The translations under genes were made by a program, and so were the position numbers. A DNA stretch of 64,000 bases from Apostichopus japonicus (Eukaryota > Echinodermata > Holothuroidea > Aspidochirotida > Stichopodidae), in contig NC_092562.1 of NCBI RefSeq assembly GCF_037975245.1, positions 19,066,054 to 19,130,053 of the forward strand, in the 5' to 3' direction. The notes under the pieces are model-generated. The model was not told the origin of the DNA. It saw only the letters and a list, made by a program, of their open reading frames with translations, and ran no database searches. Shown here piece after piece: positions 25,616-39,729 of this stretch; position 1 is the first letter of the stretch; the number at the start of each line of letters is the position of its first letter.

Positions 25616-28600
25616 CTTTTAATTACAGTATATGTCATTAAACGCATCAATGAGATCACATGTGGTTATTGGATGGATGTCTGCATTCATGTATGCCACA
25701 GCCCACAGCGATCCATATAAATTGTCTGCATTAATGCACTATGCACACAGTTCTTCAATTTACCATCAGGGCTCTGTTTAATATTAAAGTGCTTTGAATT
25801 ACAGTAACCTATAGCCGCAAGGCATAATTCGTCAGCCATCAAACTTACGCTTTTATTCAACCTGTTTTATAAATCTTTTGATATACAGTATCTGTCATTA
25901 AACATTACTCTTGGCACTCCAAACCACTGCTTTAATGAGCTGATGATTGCAAAGACTCAATAGTTTGAACAGTATGAACTGCGGTGACTGTTTAATAGTC
26001 TGTTAACTTCAAACTTCCATGTGTAATATCCTACCCTGGATTTTTTTCTTTTTTTTCTGTGGATTGTATTTGCACTTCTTTCACTCAACAGAGATTTCTA
26101 TAGCCCTTGATAGTCCGGTAAGTACATCCTGAGAAAAAGAAATTTAATTGGAAGTTATTCAAGTTCATTGTAGAGCACTAGAGGTACATGACCTACTTTA
26201 TATGCTAACTGATGACAACATTGTAAAAAATAAATCGGTTACCAAAAAACACAGCCACACTCACACACGCATGAAAGAAAAATAGACTTGAATCAGATAT
26301 ATCATGTTTGAAATAAAAAAAAATAAAAAAAATAGATTTTGTGATAAAATACCTTACAATACACTGTACCAAGTAGTTTTAGTACCTGTACTTATTAATC
26401 TGAATTGGAATGTTGAATTTGATGATATCTGCCCCAGGGTTGTGTATACTGTCTGTCAATTTTGATGAAAATCGTGAAAGTCAAGGACCACGGTTTGCAG
26501 AAATTTGATCAATCTTGCTCTGTCTAATTGGACTATGCTAAAACATTATTGGCTGAGTGAAAAAGAAAAAGGGTGGCTAAGATTTTAATAAGTATATGAC
26601 AGACTATGGCCCAACAAAGGATACATTTGTGTACAACTGCACATGTATGATACAGTATTAAACATGATGGCAAGTCTAAATGACCTTTTAATGACCGGTA
26701 GAGAATGAAAAAGGCCAGAGCTTGTGGATTTGTGAATACAAATGTTTGAATTTACTTTACTACTCACCCTCCAGCAAATTGTACACTGTGTACACCCCGA
26801 TCAAATTTTTAGCTCACTGTACTTGTTACAGTAGCACCCCATTGACTTGTTTTCAAATATTCAAAATTATGCCTTCCTTCTGAGAAGAAGATTGGACATT
26901 TCGAAAGGACAAAGCCTCACAGCTATATATCACCAAGTGGGAATGAGATCAGCTCTCATCTCATCGCATCTCGTTTTGTTTGTGATGAGGAGTCCTCCAT
27001 CTCGCAAGAGAGATATGTAGTCAATTAACCAAGATACACAATTTAGGCAAGTACATTAGTCTCCTTATCTGGGCGCTCATCGCTGGCATCTAGGAAATTT
27101 AGAGCTCGACAAGGTTATGATGTTATGCATGATGTTTATACAATATGTAAAAAAACTTGCTCTTGTCATACTTTTTTATGTAATTTCATATAATGTAGTT
27201 TTTGTTGATCGATATGCAGTAGGCTGCTGTAGGAGAGTTCTTTGATATTCACTGAATTTACTTCACTTCTCCCTTACCTATCTCCATTCTATATTTGCAC
27301 TTTTCTTATCTATTTATTTAAGCTATATGACTGGCTAGTGTAATAAATGTTTTATCTATCAATTGTACAATACATACAGTACTCTATTCAAAGTCTGTTT
27401 GGACACTTGCCCGAGCTATGTTTTAATTATGAAGTTGAGGGATGGATGGGGGATGGGAAAGATTGGAGGGGGGGTAGGTGCTATGGAAGGGAGAACTCAT
27501 TTTCCCACATGTTCAAATGATAACTTTTGCAAAGTCATAAAATAGTGTTATGTATCAAAGAATCACAACCTTGCTAATATTTCAATTTTGAATTCAGACT
27601 GTACATGTGTAAAAGTGTTGATATTGCATATAGGTCTATTAGTGACACTGTTATAGTAGTTTGATGATCGAGGTTAAAACTGTATCGGGTAGACTCGTAC
27701 TTCAAATACAACAACATGAACATGAGTACACAAATAATTCTTGGATTGAGTACAAGTCTAAGGCTCTAAATACCCTGGTGTATGAGTACATTGTACAGTG
27801 ACTCTGCTATTGGTGGATAAACTCTTATTCTTGTATATCATATAGCATCAATGATAACAGAGTACAGACCAAGGGCTTGAAACTTGAAAATAATTCTTCA
27901 ATGTGTAGAATATTCTACCATTTGCAAAAAGGTTGTTAACTGGTTGGTTGTGAAATGTCTAAGTTCAGACATGCCTGAGCATGTTTGAACTTGTTGAATG
28001 GTAGAAAGAACTCTATAGTAACCTTTTCCACAATAGTCTTAAACTGTCATATTATCCTGTGGAATGTCACCCTGGGAGATCTTCTAAAGCAAGAAGCAGA
28101 TTATGAACTTATCTACCCTTGGAGTCTATTCAATTCTCATTCATAGAAACCAGGATTCCCAAAAAAACCACATTCTGTGATTTACAGAAAACTGGCAGCA
28201 TGGCCTAGCCTCCTGAGCTTTTAGCTGTACATTGGTTACTATGGTGACATGTTAGGGGGTACAGGTCTGTCAACTTTTGTCCTTTTATCTTGCTGTGCGG
28301 TTTGACATGTGAAATATTTCTTGATCTAGTATCACATGCACTGTGTAGGGGAACTCTAAACTGTAGTAAGTATATCACCTGTTTTCACATTAAAGGGGTA
28401 TTCCACAGGTAGACGACATCCTGAAACATTTATTGCATGGAAAAATATAGAAAAACCCAAATCTCAATATTTTGCTCCAAAATTGAGATTTGGTTGATTC
28501 AATTTAACCAATTGTGACTCCTAAAACCCATCGTTGTTACTCCAGTATTTGGATTCCAGTAAAATAATCTCAAGCATTTCAAGTGTATGCAGAATACCAA

Positions 28601-28790
28601 TTCATTGAACTCAGGAAAAGGTGGTTAAGGAATTTAACTTGAGGCAGTTTAACACTGGGTTAATTTTGACACCTGTTGTGGTAAGTGTGATCCTGTGGTA
28701 GTACAGGGAATATGGGGTCATTAAGATTGAACCCATTTTTAAGCAAGAAGGGCAGAGAAAGTTTAAATTGACAAATATATTTATAGATAT

Positions 28791-28870
28791 ATGTTGAGAC
28801 TAGTTGAGACTAGTGGAACACTAGTAGTTGTTACTCAACAGTTTCATGCGTTGAGCGATCATCAGACAAT
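28791..28870 (+). repeat. foldback-type repeat, shorter copy
   Basis: This copy contains agttgagactagtggaac, a short spacer, and catgcgttgagcgatcatcaga. It is clearly related to 47324-47448 and, like it, lies against AT-repeat DNA (tatagatatatg on the left, an AT run on the right). Confidence 0.65.
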
Positions 28871-31139
28871 ATATAGATATATTTTATATTATATGTATAT
28901 ATATTTATCTATAGATGTTAGCTACTGCATGTTACAAGGGTGTAGTAGTACTAAGGTTCGCTGCATTTTATTCAAGAAAGTGTATCCTTGTGGCCATTTC
29001 TTTAGTCTTCTTATTAGATATAAACATTGGTGCTGTGCAGACAACCCTTAAAGAAATTTCCTCTTTAAACCTTGAAACCAATTGCAATTATACTGCACAA
29101 TGATCTAAGTTACAAAATTAGCAATTTTATACCTTCAAATATCTTTCAAAAATTTCTTGTTAAAACGTCTTCAATAGCTCTATATAAAGTATTTTTCTCC
29201 TTCTACATCGGCAATTATTCAATCGATCTACAGTATCATTATCACTGTAGTTGTGAATGGAATACTGAAAAAGCAACTGTCAAAGGGTTACTGTATGAAA
29301 CCAACAGCATCCTGGCTCCATGCATGTTAATCCTCTGAGCCTCTTCACATAGTTTGCTGGTTAATTGGATGTACTTTTAATTAGAAAGAAGATGTTCATC
29401 GAAAAACGCAAGCTGTTTGCTCTGTCATGCTAAGCAGGTCTACAAAATAAAGTCCAGAGTTTTTCCTCACAGTAGACATGGATTAACTGTCTACTGTATA
29501 TTAAGATAGATCTGTAATTGACTACAGAACCGTGGTTGGAAAACGATCGTTCGGTTTTATATTGATCAGCGAGTCGAATGAGTATGGTAGTTATAATCCT
29601 TTTCAGGATGAGCGTACAGAAGAAAGGGAATGATTTTGATTTTTTTTCCCCCTACCATAAGATGCTACAAAATGGAAAAATTACCAATGTAAGCTACTCT
29701 TAGTCTATTGGCAGTTGTTGCGGTAACAAAAATCTGCAAATTCGTTCTCGACCGAAATGACTCACGCTGGTGTAGAAGAACAGCTCCGCTATCGAAATAG
29801 CAGCTCCCTGGGCAAAGTCATAGGAAGTTTCCCTTGGCATTGATTGTGATTACTGAACAAGTATTTATTTATTTTCGTTTGACATCTGTATGTGGAAGAT
29901 GAATAATTTGATTGTTTTAAAGGAAGTCATTGATCTTGGAAGGTACAGTAATTACCTCACAGCTTCCCTCTTCCTCCATTTGAAAACATTACGCTGATTG
30001 GATAGCAAATATGTAAAGATACATACCAAGATTGTTTTAAGTAGCTCTGAGATGATTCGCTATCTGAACGAATATGGACATATATGACGAGACTCCTGGC
30101 CACATATATATCTCTGAATTTTGGGAGGTGGTTTATAGCAATTTTTGGGAATTTTTGATCACTTGCCTGTCGCTATAATGAGGGGGGGGGGGGCATGGCT
30201 GAATTGAGGAACTGCATGTAATTTCTGACTGATGCATAAGCAGCCTACATACAGTTTATATGAAGGCCACAATTCTGGGCATATCATTAATTGATGAAAA
30301 AAAGTCTTCAACAGGATGTGTTGGTTTGATGAGTTGTAATTCTATTTCTGGCTAAAATTCCCAAGGGTTTGGTAACATTCAGGTGAACCAAGCCTAAGAA
30401 ACAACTTCTAATACAATGCACGGACTCTTTTTTTCAAGTGTCCATGGGCGAGTCTGCTTGCTAAAATATATAAGTAATACCACCTGACCTTGAACCCTGC
30501 TAGGATAGGTGCTACTGTCACCTCATCGAACAGAAACCAGACAGTAAAATATAAAAGGATAGAAAAGACACCAGAAATGCTTGGAATGCTGCCATGTATT
30601 GTCTCCAAAAGACAATGGTAAAATTAGTCTTGAAAATTTGGTGTAAACCAATGGCTGGATACAGCAGCATCCCTGCTTTGATACTGTGTCAAGGGTATTA
30701 ACATAGTGTGATTTCTTTCAGAAGAAAAGCTTATCGGAAGATTTTCAATCTGGGTTTTTGAAGTTGTTCTCTAAAAATGGGTATGCAGGGTTTGTCCAGT
30801 GGCTGCTTGTTTCTTGCCAGATTTTCATAATATCTGAATTTAGAATACTTAGAGCTCTCACATATCTGTCACTTCACACCTGCAGGGAATATTTTATCCT
30901 GTATTGCATCACAAAATATGATTTATGATGCAAATATGGTCAGAGTTTCATACAGGTTCAAGGATGTACTGTGAAGTATAGCAGGTTTATACACAGGAAC
31001 CATAGTGTTTCATATAAAAGACATATTTAGAGATATCAAAACTACCTACACAAGAATTGTTTTATTTTTATTTTCCTTTCCTCTTGATTTACTTTTTGAT
31101 TTCTTCTTTTTTCTAATTTTCTTTCTTTTTTTGGTTTTA

Positions 31140-31385
31140 CCGAATCGTGAGGCGGTCTGTGGTTTGCAAAGTCCTCACCGACTCTAACAAGGATCGCAAA
31201 GTTGGTTATTATTATTACGGTTCGATTCGTCCAATAAGACAGCATACAGAAATGTTGTACTCAAAGCCGAAGCCAAAATGAATTAATCAGGTCACACTTC
31301 CATAGTCTATGCATGCTAAGTTCTTCAATACCGCCCTCATTACCTAAGTTCGGGAAATATTTCATACTGTACTTCAGTATTGATA
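31140..31385 (-). repeat. dispersed ~300-bp family, copy C
   Basis: It lies in reverse orientation and shares the conserved blocks from 'acagtatgaaat' through 'ggacgaatc'. Its GC-rich end, near 31140-31200, is more diverged than in A and B. Confidence 0.7.
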
Positions 31386-34300
31386 CTCGTTTGGATACTA
31401 TTTCCTGCACTCACTTGCCATTCAATAAACTAATGTATTCTTTCATATGAATATTCATAAGTACTTTATGAGGCATTTTGAATTGCTGACACATCATTGA
31501 GTATTTTCTTTAGCTGAATTACAAACGTGCCTGACAATATATAAAAGTTTCTTCTTCAATCGAAAGGGAAACCAAAGCGTAATTATATCAAATCAGTTAA
31601 TGTTCCAAAATCTGCTGGAAGGTTTTATAATATGGTCACTCATCGTCAAATCTCAGCAAGTTGATTTTTTCTGCCACATTGAAAGCTTTTTTCCTTTACC
31701 TGAAAATTATATCTATTCAACATATAGTTCTCTTGACAACTTTTAATCCTCCCACAATGCCTAGGAAATATAATTTTGATGATCACTACTCCAAAAGAAT
31801 TACTTTTGAAAACTGTTCTACTGTAGCTCAACATTTAAAAAGGAAAAAGATTTAAAGTATGTCAACTAATGAGCTCAACTTTTAAGTCTGAATAATAGCC
31901 ATTATTATTAAGACTATCGCTATGTGACAAACTAGCAATATATTTCTTTTTCTAGTTCATGAGGTTCATTAGGGAAAGTAATTAATTACGCTGCAAACGT
32001 TGCACAAACAGACTGAACCAGCTGGTGTGGGGACAAAGTATCCCTCTCGGAATATGTTAATGAGTTTGTGTTGTCCTGCGTGGCCTCTCGCCTCATGGCT
32101 TTGTGTTCCTTGTAACGACCGATTAAATACCTTTAAGGGGCTTTGTGGAAATATAAATGACATTAATCGTACGTAATGAATCATTTTGACAATAACCTTG
32201 ACATTTGGTAAAAAAATGTGATATTGTAAGACATTGTAGCTTAGGCTGTGACAGAATGAGATGAAAAATGAGAAAATATAAAGAACTGATTTGGAGAGGC
32301 TTTAGATGGGGGATTTAACTCGGTATTGTATAGGGTATACAAACTGCGGTTTTGAACTGCTGCCTAATCTTAGAGAATCTTCTTATCTCAGCTTAATGCA
32401 CAGTGAAAGGGACTTCTTAACATATAAGCCTCTTTTAGAGGAGAACTGGCTGGCCTGGATGATACAGTAGGTAAAACACAATTAAGGGTAAATACACCGA
32501 AAGCTGTCAGTTCTGTGACGTTAACACAGTATGTATGGACTTGTCAGCCTTGTGGCTAAGATCATGTGTAGTATCTGTTCCCTTTTGAGGGGAATGATGA
32601 TGCACACCCGACGATGATCACACAGTCACAGTCCCGACTGGGGTTGAAAACAGGTCAGTCATTCGGTGCTTTGGTTTTCGTGCCCAGGTTCTTTTCTGGG
32701 CGACTTTTTTTTTTCTTAAAAAGTAACACAGTATGTATGGACATGTTGGCATAGGTGGGGATATAGAACCAGGATCTAACAGACTTTTGAACTTAACAAT
32801 CTGAGAAATGAAGAGAAAGAGATGGGTAGGGGAGGGGGGTGGGAGAAGGGTGGGATGGGTAGAAGAGGCGATAGGGGAGAGAAATTGCAAGGCAAAAAGT
32901 TGATCAATGTCTTCACTTTGTGGAAGCCCTTTATCACATATATATATAGTGTGTACTTAAGTAGATCCATGTTTCTCTTTCCAATTTGGTTAATATCCTT
33001 TCCAACCAGCTTATACATCACCCAGCCACACATACTCAGCCTATTCTTCCACACATTACCTCACATATATTACAGTACCTTCATACACTATACTTTCACA
33101 CACTAATACAGTCCCTTCTCTCAGCTGCTATTTTGCCAACATCTCCACTTTCTTCTCTGCTTAAAGTCTCAATACGTGTTTGCTGATGAATTTCGGAAAA
33201 CAAACTTTCGAAGTAGATTCAATGTTTCTAAATGCACTCTGATCAGGTGGGTTTAATGGAGAAAAGCTGTCACAATCCAAAGAAAGAAGTTTATTTTCCG
33301 TTGCCCTTATGGCATGAACGATTTACATTAAAATCACTGCGACCTCCCATGTCAGCATGTTCATTACACAAGTGTAAACAAAATAGTCTATACTTGCGGC
33401 CCGATCAAGATATTAACGCAGTAGTCCTATACTTGTATCATCCAATTTTTACAATTCCACAGAGGAAACATCTGAAAACACCTGTTTATTAATTGCAATG
33501 GAAGGAAAGGACACAATTTCGCAAGCTACATCAGTAAGACCGAGAGAAAGATACTATTCAAGAGAAAGGACCTAAGACAGGCTAGCCACGAAAGTAAAAG
33601 TAAGCCCAACCCTAATGGTCGAAAAACAAGAGATATTTGATTGGTGCATGATCTGTTGGGCGGGTCTTGCAAATTTTGATTGACATTAGTAGAATTTACG
33701 GACTCGTTAATAAATCTGGCGAATTTCATTCAGTTCAACATTTTTAATGACAGATAACTCAATAAAAGATAATGAATATGGATACGAAAATTACATAGAA
33801 CGGTGTCATTTTCACTGGACTTTAAGTGCAGTAAGCTAGAAAGGTCAAAGTTTAAATTTGGCAAACATGCACCGACACTTAAATATGTACAGTGTCTTAC
33901 TCCAATCTGACCCTTATATGGATATGAGCATATTACCTCATGCAATGCACAGATCCTTGGTAGCCTGTTTTTTGTTGTTTCCTTTCTAAACTCTGGACAT
34001 GGTTCTTCCTATAGTCCTTCCATGCCAGCCATACCAAAATCTCTGAAAATATGTAACTAAATCTGGTAGATTATTCCATCCAGAGAGGTAACCCGAGGTC
34101 AAATTTCTCTCAAGGTATGCAGGGAGGTGCCAGAGTCCTTTTATTTATCTCATGTAAAGTTTAGTTAACCTGAATCCCAATAGTTAACTGCCCATATCCA
34201 ATTCGAGAAAGAAGAAGCCTAAACAAAATAGTATTTGATGGTTTCGAATGTTGACGGTTGACCCAGCACCCTATACTTAAACCAGGTCATAGGTTCATAT

Positions 34301-36277
34301 TATAGGTCAAATAACATATCACTTTTATAGGGCTGCATTTACTTGTCTTTAATTGGTTTACAATCTGATAGTACCAAATGTTGGATTGTAAAAGAATAAA
34401 AGATAACTTTGTCTGTAACCTAGTTACCTAAAAAAGAACGCCTAAATTTTGCAGAAGGAAACAGGGAAATTAAGGATCAACTGGAAAAGATTTTTTCTTC
34501 TGTGAATTAATTACAGTAAACTAATGAGACATGGCATTGAATTTTGTGGGACACAAAGTATAAACGTTCAGGATTGAAGGAATAATAACTCTCTGAATAG
34601 AAGGTCAGGCCTCCACTGGAGAAACTATCAACAAAACAGATACAGACTATCCAGCTATCATCCCTCCTCATTCTGTCCCTTGCATTTTTCTCCACCAAAC
34701 TCTCGTCAACCACCCCTCCCCCTCAACCTACCCCTCCCCTACTCCTCCCCTCCCCCTCCCCTCCACTACCCTACCCCCATATCTAAGTTATGGTATATGT
34801 GCTAAAGGTACGTGTTTCAATAAAATACAACTGTTTCCTGAAGTTATAAATGTACTGTAGTGTTAAAGAGGAATATGTATATGACTCATATTGCTTCGTC
34901 TTTGCTCTTTTTTGCGATTCATGTTTCATTGTTTATTGAGTAATTATGCCATAAAATTAAGGTTATGATCAGCTTGTAGACAAACAAGCCAGAGTGATAT
35001 TTTACAGTCACTTTATCCAGCAGGTGTGAGTGTGATATATATATATTGTATCATTGGTTATGGCATATCTGATGGGAGTGAATAGATCAACAGTTATTAT
35101 TAACCTAGTTAGTTAATATTCGACTTACCTTCCTTTAGATATGTAAATCTTAGTAAGGAAAAAAAACAACTAGATATTAAGCAAAATCCACTAAAAGTTT
35201 ATAAAGGAAGAGCTTACTAAACTGTATAAAAGCCTCTTTTTTGGGGAGGTGGGGGGGGGGGGGGAGACTTTGTGTTTAAATTGTAGTCATTTGACCTTAT
35301 CAGGTATTTATCCTTGGGAAGATACTGTCTATGAAAGCTTCTTTGTTACTAAGCTTTAGGTCATCTCTGAACCAAACAGGGCTTAAAGAATGAATCCAGC
35401 AATAATTAAGGCTTCCTTATGCTTGCTAATTAAGATTGACTTAAGCAGACTTTTGAGTTACGTCCATGATTTTACCAAACCTATAATACTTGAGTATTGC
35501 TACAAACAAGATGGCAACATTTTGATAAATCCTACTTTAGGAAAACTGTCATGAAATGTGGATTAACGTAACGAGGGATCGAGTCGTCAAAGAATTTGAT
35601 GGGATCCTCAATATTTTGTCATCTGGACACTTTTCATAATATGAAACACATTCGAACGTAGAGAAAATTTCCAAAGTTTTGAGACTTTTGTTTTGTTGCT
35701 CAAAAAATGAAAACTTTAGCAATCCAATTTCTTGTATAAAACAGATGCATACTGTAGCAACAAGCGGTTGAGTGTACTATGGTTTGACATATCACTTATA
35801 TATAAATTTTAACTGCATCCACATTATTGGTATGTTACAGTACGTATATAACAGTATTTTGTACAGTTCTCTCGCAAGAGTAAGTTTATTTTTAATTACT
35901 GTAGAGTGTAGAATCAATATCATGTCCATTGTTTTTTCATACATACATGTTGCATTGCAAATTTCTTACTTGTTTTTTTAAAAAATCAAAATTTTTGTCC
36001 AATTCCCAAGCCTGTTAGCTGAACCTTCCCTGTCCCTACATACAACCATTTTAATGTTATTTGTTAGAAGCACGATTCTGTTTATTGAACTGATTTTTTT
36101 CATCGGAAGATCTCGTCCTTATCACGTGACGTGAGAATTGCAAACATGCACGCACACAGTAGCATATATATGTATGTACAGTACAGCAACAGTACACCAT
36201 GTTGCATATCAAGGTATGTTGCATTTAATATGAACCATACAGATAGCCAGACAATGATCAGTAATACAATACATATT

Positions 36278-36632
36278 GCCCTGGAGACTAAAGTGCATTT
36301 ACCCATCCATGGAGATAAATCTGTACATGTTTATTCAGGGATTGTCTGTGATTTGGTGATAGCTTCCAATGTTAAAGATACTGTACTCAAAATATTAATT
36401 TCTAAAAAATTTGGTATCATTGAACGTATCTAAATCCCGTAACAATTACTTTCTTTGTTAATTTATTGTAGTACATTAGTGTAAAATGTTGCCCAGACTG
36501 AAGTGCATTTACACGTAGAGATAAATCTGTACGTGTTTATTCAGGGTTTGCCTGTGATTTGCCATTGAACGTATCTAAATCCTGTGTCAATTAATTTTGT
36601 CGTTAATTTGTAGTAATAATTAGTGTAAAATG
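36278..36632 (+). repeat. imperfect tandem duplication (213 bp and 142 bp)
   Basis: Unit 1 (36278-36490) and unit 2 (36491-36632) share aagtgcatttac, agataaatctgtac, gtttattcaggg, cattgaacgtatctaaatcc and agtgtaaaatg in the same order. Unit 2 lacks about 70 bp between the 'gtgatttg' and 'cattgaacg' blocks. An open frame through unit 1 has no support as a gene. Confidence 0.8.
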
Positions 36633-37870
36633 AGCTGTGAAACTATATACATAGAAGCTCAGTGTTTCCAAATTTTGGAGTTTTCGGAATGACTGTGACC
36701 TGCTGGAGAGCTTAATTGCATTTACAGTACAGCATGGTCAGCATTTAAAAGATAAAATCTCAAAAACGAAAATAACAAATAAACAAAAAATAAGCAAACA
36801 TGTAGATATATTAACCAATGGAATTTAAGGTGGATTACTTCGAGTTTAATTGTATGAAGAAGAAAAAAAAAAAAGTGGTCAGGCAGATGAAGGGGGGGGG
36901 GGAGTGATCCTTGAGTCACTTGAAGGGGTTTTGGCGCTCTACCAAGTATAAATTAACCATGCTGAGTGGTGACCCACTCTTTGTATATACTGTAAGTTGT
37001 GGCAGATTGCCATTAATGTCTGAGAAACAATTTTGTAACTTGAAACCAGGCTATCTGTACTTTTGCTGGTACAGTATATATACCAAGTGGTAAAATAATT
37101 TAAGAGGAAGTATGGTTTCAGAAAGAGACTTACAATTTGATAAATTTGGCATAAACTTTTGTGTGTTTTATGAGAAATTTGGCATAAATTAGTGTGCGTT
37201 TTATGTGTGTGTTTTATGTGCTAATGCTCCATTAAGTATTTGTTATAGTACATGATCAACAAATCTTCTGCTCCAACTGTCCCACATCATGCAGAGGATA
37301 TCAAGAAAGAAATCTGCAGTTGATTCTGTTTTCTTCATTTTCCGATCACTCAAATATATTCCAAAACGGCCTCAGCATTGGTCTTTACAGGGTGGTGGTG
37401 ATAATTACCTGTCTCATCACTACTATTGCACTATCTTTCCCTTCTACACATTCTACAAACTGGTAACTTTGGGGTCACTGCCCACTGCCTCATCATTCCC
37501 AGATCTGCCCATTCATACTAAAATACATTTATATACCAATCTGTAGATTAGGTATAGATAGGGGAAGTGCAGTAGTAAGGCAGGGATAGGTAAGAGAGGA
37601 CTTGAGAACAATATTAACTACAGGTATAAATGAGCATTGATGGAGTTTATTACAGCTGTAATGTCTACATATTTGCCTGATCCTCCTCCTCCCCCATTCC
37701 CCCTCCCCCCTCTTCCCATAAAAGGAGGTCATAGCAATTGGATTGCTGTATCACCTTCCCTCTGCTGGGCAAAATAGGATGAACATACCCAATTCATGCC
37801 TAGCTACCTGTCTATAATTCATCATGCTGGAAGAAATACTACCTTTTCTACTGTTATCCCTCCCCTTCTC

Positions 37871-38241
37871 TCTCAAAAGTCCTCTCCTCTCACCCCACCA
37901 CCCCTCCCCTCTCCCTCACAATCCCTCTCCTCTCCTCTCCCTCACCACCCCTCCCTCTCCCTCACAATCCCTCTCCGCTCCCTCTCTCTCACCACCCCTC
38001 CCTCTCCCTCACAATCCCTCTCCTCTCCTCTCCCTCACCACCCCTCCCTCTCCCTCACAATCCCTCTCCTCTCCTCTCCCTCACCACCCCTCCCTCTCCC
38101 TCACAATCCCTCTCCTCTCCTCTCCCTCTCCCTCACCACCCCTCCCTCTCCCTCACAATCCCTCTCCTCTCCTCTCCCTCACCACCCCTCCCTCTCCCTC
38201 ACAATCCCTCTCCTCTCCTCTCCCTCACCACTCCTCCCATC
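37871..38241. repeat. 46-bp polypyrimidine minisatellite
   Basis: The marker cacaat recurs at 37917, 37963, 38010, 38056, 38102, 38154 and 38200. The unit is therefore 46 bp, with one 47-bp and one 52-bp interval. The plus strand is almost pure C/T apart from the markers cacaat and caccac. Two overlapping 150-residue frames of Ser/Pro/Leu come from the repeat and are not genes. Confidence 0.92.
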
Positions 38242-39355
38242 TCCTTTTGCCTCTCTCCTTTAAAGCTACCTCTTTTGTGCTGTAATAATATGTGGTACAA
38301 ATATATTCCTCTAAAGTAAGTGGTGTCGGGTTATAGTACTGTAGGTACTGTATCACTTTGTGCAATAATAGCCTCAAGAATGTCTCTATTTGAGACATAT
38401 ATTTTAAACCCTTTTAACTTTGGGTGTTTCTACTTTGAGAGCCTAACATGGAGATTAAAGAGTTTAATTCAACAAAAATCATTAAATGCAAACCCACATA
38501 CAGTACTGCATTTCCAGAGAAATGCAGACATCTTACATTCTGACACACCCTGGTTACCTGGTAATATAATGTGTTAGTGTTTTTTTTTCTTTCTTACCTC
38601 AGTGGAATTGTGGTATGCTATCTTAACCATACCTCAAGGATATAAATGAGCTAAAAATTTTTATTCTAGAAGAATACCTGCACACAAGTTTCAGAATTTA
38701 GACCTATGCCCTAAATGTATTAAATTTGCCACCTCTGTTTGTTATTCGTTAACATATGACATGTTGGCAACATCAAGTAATATTCACTTTGTGAACCTGT
38801 GTATGTTGTACATGTAGACATAGCACACTGTACAGTACATATGTTTGTTCATGCATTTGTTAAACTATGCGCTGATTTGAGTCTTCATAGTACACGTAAT
38901 TCAGAGCGTTGTTGTCTGGCGCGTTATCGTGTGAGAAAGGTATAGTAGCTACATACATACAGGGTAACCTTGGACTGTGTTTTAAAAGAAGCGACAACTG
39001 GCGAATTTTAATAAGGGAAAGATTTCAAATTCATAAACATGTTAAAATGTATACAGTAGAATAGTATGGAAAATGGATAAATTTGTTTGAAGAAAAAAAG
39101 CAACAATTCATTTAACTTACATCAAAGAGAAAGAGTGAGAGAGAGATGAAGCTAAGGATTGTTAGCAAACTGGTTCTGTATTACAAAAGCCTGTGCACGG
39201 TATAGTAACTAAGTACTAAATAAAACTATCAAAATTAGAGCTCCTAACATTTTGTTTTTAGCAGGATCTTCTTCTGAGGTAGAAATGGAACGAACAGACT
39301 ATAATAAGGACATATTTAAGTAGACAGATAGACAGACGAATTTGTAGACGAATGT

Positions 39356-39363
39356 CGTAAAGC
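39356..39363 (+). repeat. 8-bp target-site duplication, left copy
   Basis: The bases cgtaaagc lie directly before the left terminal repeat and recur exactly at 44848-44855, directly after the right terminal repeat. An exact 8-bp duplication is the hallmark of hAT-type insertion. Confidence 0.88.
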
Positions 39364-39445
39364 TAGTGTTTACACGGGTCCAAAAATCGGGAACCGGGTA
39401 CCCGAGAGCCGTTACCCGTCGGGTACCCGGGTACCCGGGGAAAAA
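39364..39445 (+). repeat. left terminal inverted repeat and subterminal GGGTACCCG cluster
   Basis: After the 16-bp terminal repeat come three copies of the ggtacccg word, two of them abutting (cgggtacccgggtacccggg, from 39420). A related ttacccgtc lies between. The word is palindromic, so orientation is ambiguous. Confidence 0.8.
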
Positions 39446-39729
39446 TTGTTTACCCTCGTGTATCACGATTTTCAAGAAATTACATATTAGATGCTATAAT
39501 AAATGAATAATTTTCTCTACTGACAATGTTTTCATGTTCAAAAACGTATGTGTAAGGTAAGGTATAAAACCTTCCTCAATAATTTCTATTTGCTTTTTTT
39601 CTGTCATAAACTTTTTAATTACTTAATATAATTAACATTACTACTAATTTGTAGTTATGTTGTTAACATCGCACTGCCGCCGCTGCTTATGCTAGCTCTC
39701 CACGTCTATTGGATCATACCATAAAATAT

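Noticed and set aside
32640-32740. Possible fourth copy of the 300-bp dispersed family
   Set aside because: Only short words (tgccca, gggcgactttttt, acacagtatg) resemble the flank of copy A, and the diagnostic central blocks are missing.
37796-38285. Two overlapping ~150-residue open frames rich in Ser, Pro and Leu
   Set aside because: Both come from the 46-bp polypyrimidine minisatellite, which is open in several frames by composition.
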